From contig NZ_BMGS01000008.1 in assembly GCF_014640315.1 (NCBI RefSeq), forward strand, positions 186,001 through 250,000: DNA of 64,000 nucleotides, read 5' to 3'. How positions within the stretch are numbered: the first letter of the stretch is position 1; each line of letters starts with the position of its first letter. A program made the translations under genes and the position numbers. Positions 61,803-64,000 of the stretch are shown here, one piece after another. The notes below the pieces were generated by a model. The model was not told the DNA's origin, searched no databases, and worked only from the letters and a program-made list of their open reading frames with translations. This DNA is from Hymenobacter glacieicola (GTDB taxonomy: Bacteria; Bacteroidota; Bacteroidia; Cytophagales; Hymenobacteraceae).

Positions 61803-64000
61803 ATGACACTACTTGCACGCTGGCAGCAGCTACTGGGCATTCGTCCTGAGGAAGGCCGCACGGTGGGATTATTCTTTCTGCACAACTTCCTGCTGGGCAT
61901 CGGCACCATTCTGGTGTACGTTTCGGCCAACGTCATTCTGCTGGAAAACAACCCGGAGCGCAACTTGCCCCTGGCGTACGGGGCGGCCGCCCTGCTCATG
62001 CTGGCGGCCGGCAAGCTGTACGCCCACTTTGAGCACCACCTGGGCTTGCAGCGGGTAGCGGTGCGGGTGCTGCTGGCAGTAGTGGCCCTCACGGCCGTGC
62101 TGGGCGTGCTAGTGGCGGTGGGGCATTCGGTGCTGGCTGCCGTGGTGATTATGGCCGGCTACCGGGTAATTTACCTGCTGACCAACCTGGAGTTTTGGGG
62201 CGTGTCGGCGGTGGTGTTTGATGTGCGCCAGGGCCGGCGCCTGTTCAGCGTCATCAGCTCCGGCGACATGCCTGCCAAGGCCCTCGGGGCCGTGCTGGCC
62301 ATCCTGATTCACCATCATACGGAGCTGCTGTGGCTGCTGCTAACGGCCTTTGGAGCCTATATAGGCGCCCTGTTGGTGCTGCAGCAAACCAACCGCTCCC
62401 ACTTGGTGGAGGCCCGCTCGGCGGCCCGCGCCCTGCGTACCCAAGCCGTGGCCCCGCGCCTGCAGCGCTGGTTCGGGAGCAGCCGCTTGGTCCTGACGAT
62501 GTGCCTGAGCATGCTGGCCCTGGCGGCGGTTACCACGGGCATTGAGTACTCGTTTTTCGTGAATGTAAAGCACCGCTTCCACGACCAGGCCCTGGTGATG
62601 CGGTACGTGGGCACCGTGCTGGCCGTGGCCTACCTGCTGGCCCTGGTCGTAAAGCTGATCCTGACGGGGCAGGTGCTCAACAGGGTAGGGGTGCGCGGCG
62701 TGTTGCTGGCCCTGCCGGTGGTGCTGCTGGCCGGGCTGGGGCTGTTCGCTCTGCTGCCTGCCGCCGCGCCCGATGCGCTGGTGCTGTACTTCTGCGGCCT
62801 GTTCATCACGCTGGAAGTGCTGCGCCGCGCTGTGTTCGACCCGGTGTTTCTGGTGCTGTTTCAGCCCCTGCCCGCCGCTGAGCGCCTGGAAGCTCATACC
62901 TTGGCTAAAGGCTTATATGAGCCGCTGGGCCTGGGATTGGCGGGCGGACTACTTTTTCTGCTACCCGACCAGCGCGGCCTGACCTTTGGCTGGATGGGCT
63001 TGCTGGTGCTGGTAGCTTTGTTTTTCCTGCACCGCACCCACGGCCACTACCTCGCGGAGCTGCAACACGCCGTTGGCCGCCGGTTCGGGGCGGCGACTGA
63101 TGAAGCTGAAGCCGGGGAAACAACCCATGTGAACGGGAGCGGAGAAGCAGCAAGTCCGGAGGATGTGCGGGCCCACATTGCCGCCTTAGCCGACAAAACA
63201 ACCCGCGCGGCAGCCACCGATGCCCTGCTCAACTTAGGCGAGCAAGCCCTGCCTACGCTGCTGGAAACCCTGCAAACCAGTTCCGATGAGGCTATTGTTC
63301 GGCGGGTAGCGCAGCTGTGTGGCCACCTGCGCCAGCCGGCCAGTCGGCGGGGACTGGTAGCGCTGGCCCAGCAGCCGCACTTGTTTCGGCGCGAAGCGGC
63401 CTTGCGGGCGTTGCGTGGGGTTTCGCCACTAGCCGCTGATGCGCCCACGTTTCAGGCCTTAGTGCAGGAGGAATTGCGCCTAGCCCAGCTGCTGCTCCAC
63501 GGCCTGGCCGCCACCCACGACAAAGCCGTGCGGGCCAGCCTGGATTACGAGGTGGCCCGGGTGCAGCAGCGGGTGTTCGGGGAGCTGCAGCAGCTCTACC
63601 CGCCTCACCTCATTGCCGATGCCCAGCGCGGCGTGGCCCACGCTACCCGGGAGCGGCAGGCCAACGCCCTGGAGGTGCTCGATAATTTGATTCCGCGGCC
63701 CGTGTACCAGGGCCTGCAAACCCTGCTCGAAGTAGACCCTGTAGCCGAAAAAGCCCGCGCCTTTGACGCCCTGTTGGGTCCGCCCGCCGCGCCGGAACCC
63801 CTGCCCGTTACCATCATCCGGCGGGGTGAGGCCGCCTTCACCGACTGGACCATCAGCCTGGCCTTGCAGCACTGGCAGCCAACCCCGGCTACAGCGGCGC
63901 TGCTGCTACCCCACTTGCACACGCCTAACTTGCTGATCCGGGAAACGGCGCTGGATGTGCTGGGCCGATTTGCCCGGCAGCAAGCGGCGGCGTACACGCA
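61803..64000 (+). CDS. Nucleotide-carrier-like (TLC/MFS) transporter with HEAT-like C-terminal region (partial)
   Basis: An ATG at 61803 (MTLLARWQQLLGIRPEEGRT) opens a frame that stays open to the edge, giving at least 732 residues. The first about 420 residues are hydrophobic, with about ten to twelve membrane segments, starting RTVGLFFLHNFLLGIGTILV, like the Npt1/Npt2 ADP/ATP carrier group. EFWGVSAVVFDVRQGRRLFS and SVISSGDMPAKALGA are also reminiscent of it. The C-terminal region from about 455 is helical, with repeated motifs (RAAATDALLNLGEQALPTLL and RRVAQLCGHLRQPASRRGLV), suggesting HEAT repeats. The stop lies outside the window. Transported molecules are unknown. Confidence 0.8.
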   Translation, partial: MTLLARWQQLLGIRPEEGRTVGLFFLHNFLLGIGTILVYVSANVILLENNPERNLPLAYGAAALLMLAAGKLYAHFEHHLGLQRVAVRVLLAVVALTAVLGVLVAVGHSVLAAVVIMAGYRVIYLLTNLEFWGVSAVVFDVRQGRRLFSVISSGDMPAKALGAVLAILIHHHTELLWLLLTAFGAYIGALLVLQQTNRSHLVEARSAARALRTQAVAPRLQRWFGSSRLVLTMCLSMLALAAVTTGIEYSFFVNVKHRFHDQALVMRYVGTVLAVAYLLALVVKLILTGQVLNRVGVRGVLLALPVVLLAGLGLFALLPAAAPDALVLYFCGLFITLEVLRRAVFDPVFLVLFQPLPAAERLEAHTLAKGLYEPLGLGLAGGLLFLLPDQRGLTFGWMGLLVLVALFFLHRTHGHYLAELQHAVGRRFGAATDEAEAGETTHVNGSGEAASPEDVRAHIAALADKTTRAAATDALLNLGEQALPTLLETLQTSSDEAIVRRVAQLCGHLRQPASRRGLVALAQQPHLFRREAALRALRGVSPLAADAPTFQALVQEELRLAQLLLHGLAATHDKAVRASLDYEVARVQQRVFGELQQLYPPHLIADAQRGVAHATRERQANALEVLDNLIPRPVYQGLQTLLEVDPVAEKARAFDALLGPPAAPEPLPVTIIRRGEAAFTDWTISLALQHWQPTPATAALLLPHLHTPNLLIRETALDVLGRFARQQAAAYT

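Overview
The window looks like a piece of chromosome from a GC-rich member of the Bacteroidota, most likely Hymenobacter or a close relative. The evidence is promoters of the Bacteroidota type (TTTG, about 20 bases, then TAnnTTTG or TAnnTTCG), a T9SS-sorted secreted protease, an IPExxxVDY protein beside acpP-fabF-rnc, an S46 peptidase, DUF3857, DUF4142 and DUF4136 proteins, a short ATP synthase epsilon subunit, and a Tgt without the usual zinc cysteines. I see no rRNA, tRNA, CRISPR array, transposase, integrase or phage gene. The genus is an inference; the phylum is well supported.

Layout. 0-3.3 kb: end of atpD, atpC, a trans-sulfuration enzyme and an unknown membrane protein. 3.5-6.1 kb (minus): an aminotransferase, acetyltransferase and phosphoglycosyl transferase like PglE, PglD and PglC, for making and loading an acetamido sugar. 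6.2-17.5 kb: housekeeping genes (ispE, an EamA exporter, an LptF/G permease, tgt, a GT2 glycosyltransferase overlapping an ECF sigma factor, rsmG, a YheT hydrolase, a DUF4142 lipoprotein, rpsT, pyk). 17.7-20.7 kb: IPExxxVDY gene, acpP, fabF, rnc. 20.9-28.1 kb: nadE, a broken GT-C-like gene, lgt, fba, a propeller lipoprotein, yidD. 28.2-37.6 kb: envelope and secreted proteins (S46 peptidase, a PorV-like barrel, an HHH-domain barrel protein, a 1190-residue T9SS metalloprotease). 37.9-44.1 kb: three tandem DUF3857/transglutaminase-like proteins. 44.2-52.8 kb: MFS transporter, catalase, a NERD-like coiled-coil membrane protein, an ABC transporter broken by a stop codon, an ABM-like secreted protein and a GNAT enzyme. 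52.9-59.1 kb: a DUF4136 lipoprotein and a xanthine dehydrogenase cluster (xdhA, xdhB, a membrane gene, xdhC). 59.4-64 kb: a barrel-like lipoprotein, a GT28-like glycosyltransferase and a nucleotide-carrier-like transporter with a HEAT-like tail that runs off the window.

The most unusual layer lies between the genes. At least seven copies of a roughly 80-130 bp imperfect palindrome end in GTCAT/ATGAC and carry a GAAG-GCATCTC or GAAGGnnC core. A second class of long hairpins, built from simple repeated words, sits inside operons (atpD/atpC, acpP/fabF, xdhA/xdhB and others). Two loci nest the first class inside the second. These are my best candidates for something undescribed. Two long genes each carry one in-frame TAG. 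Gene starts were moved downstream wherever homology or a repeat or promoter showed that the longest reading frame was too long.
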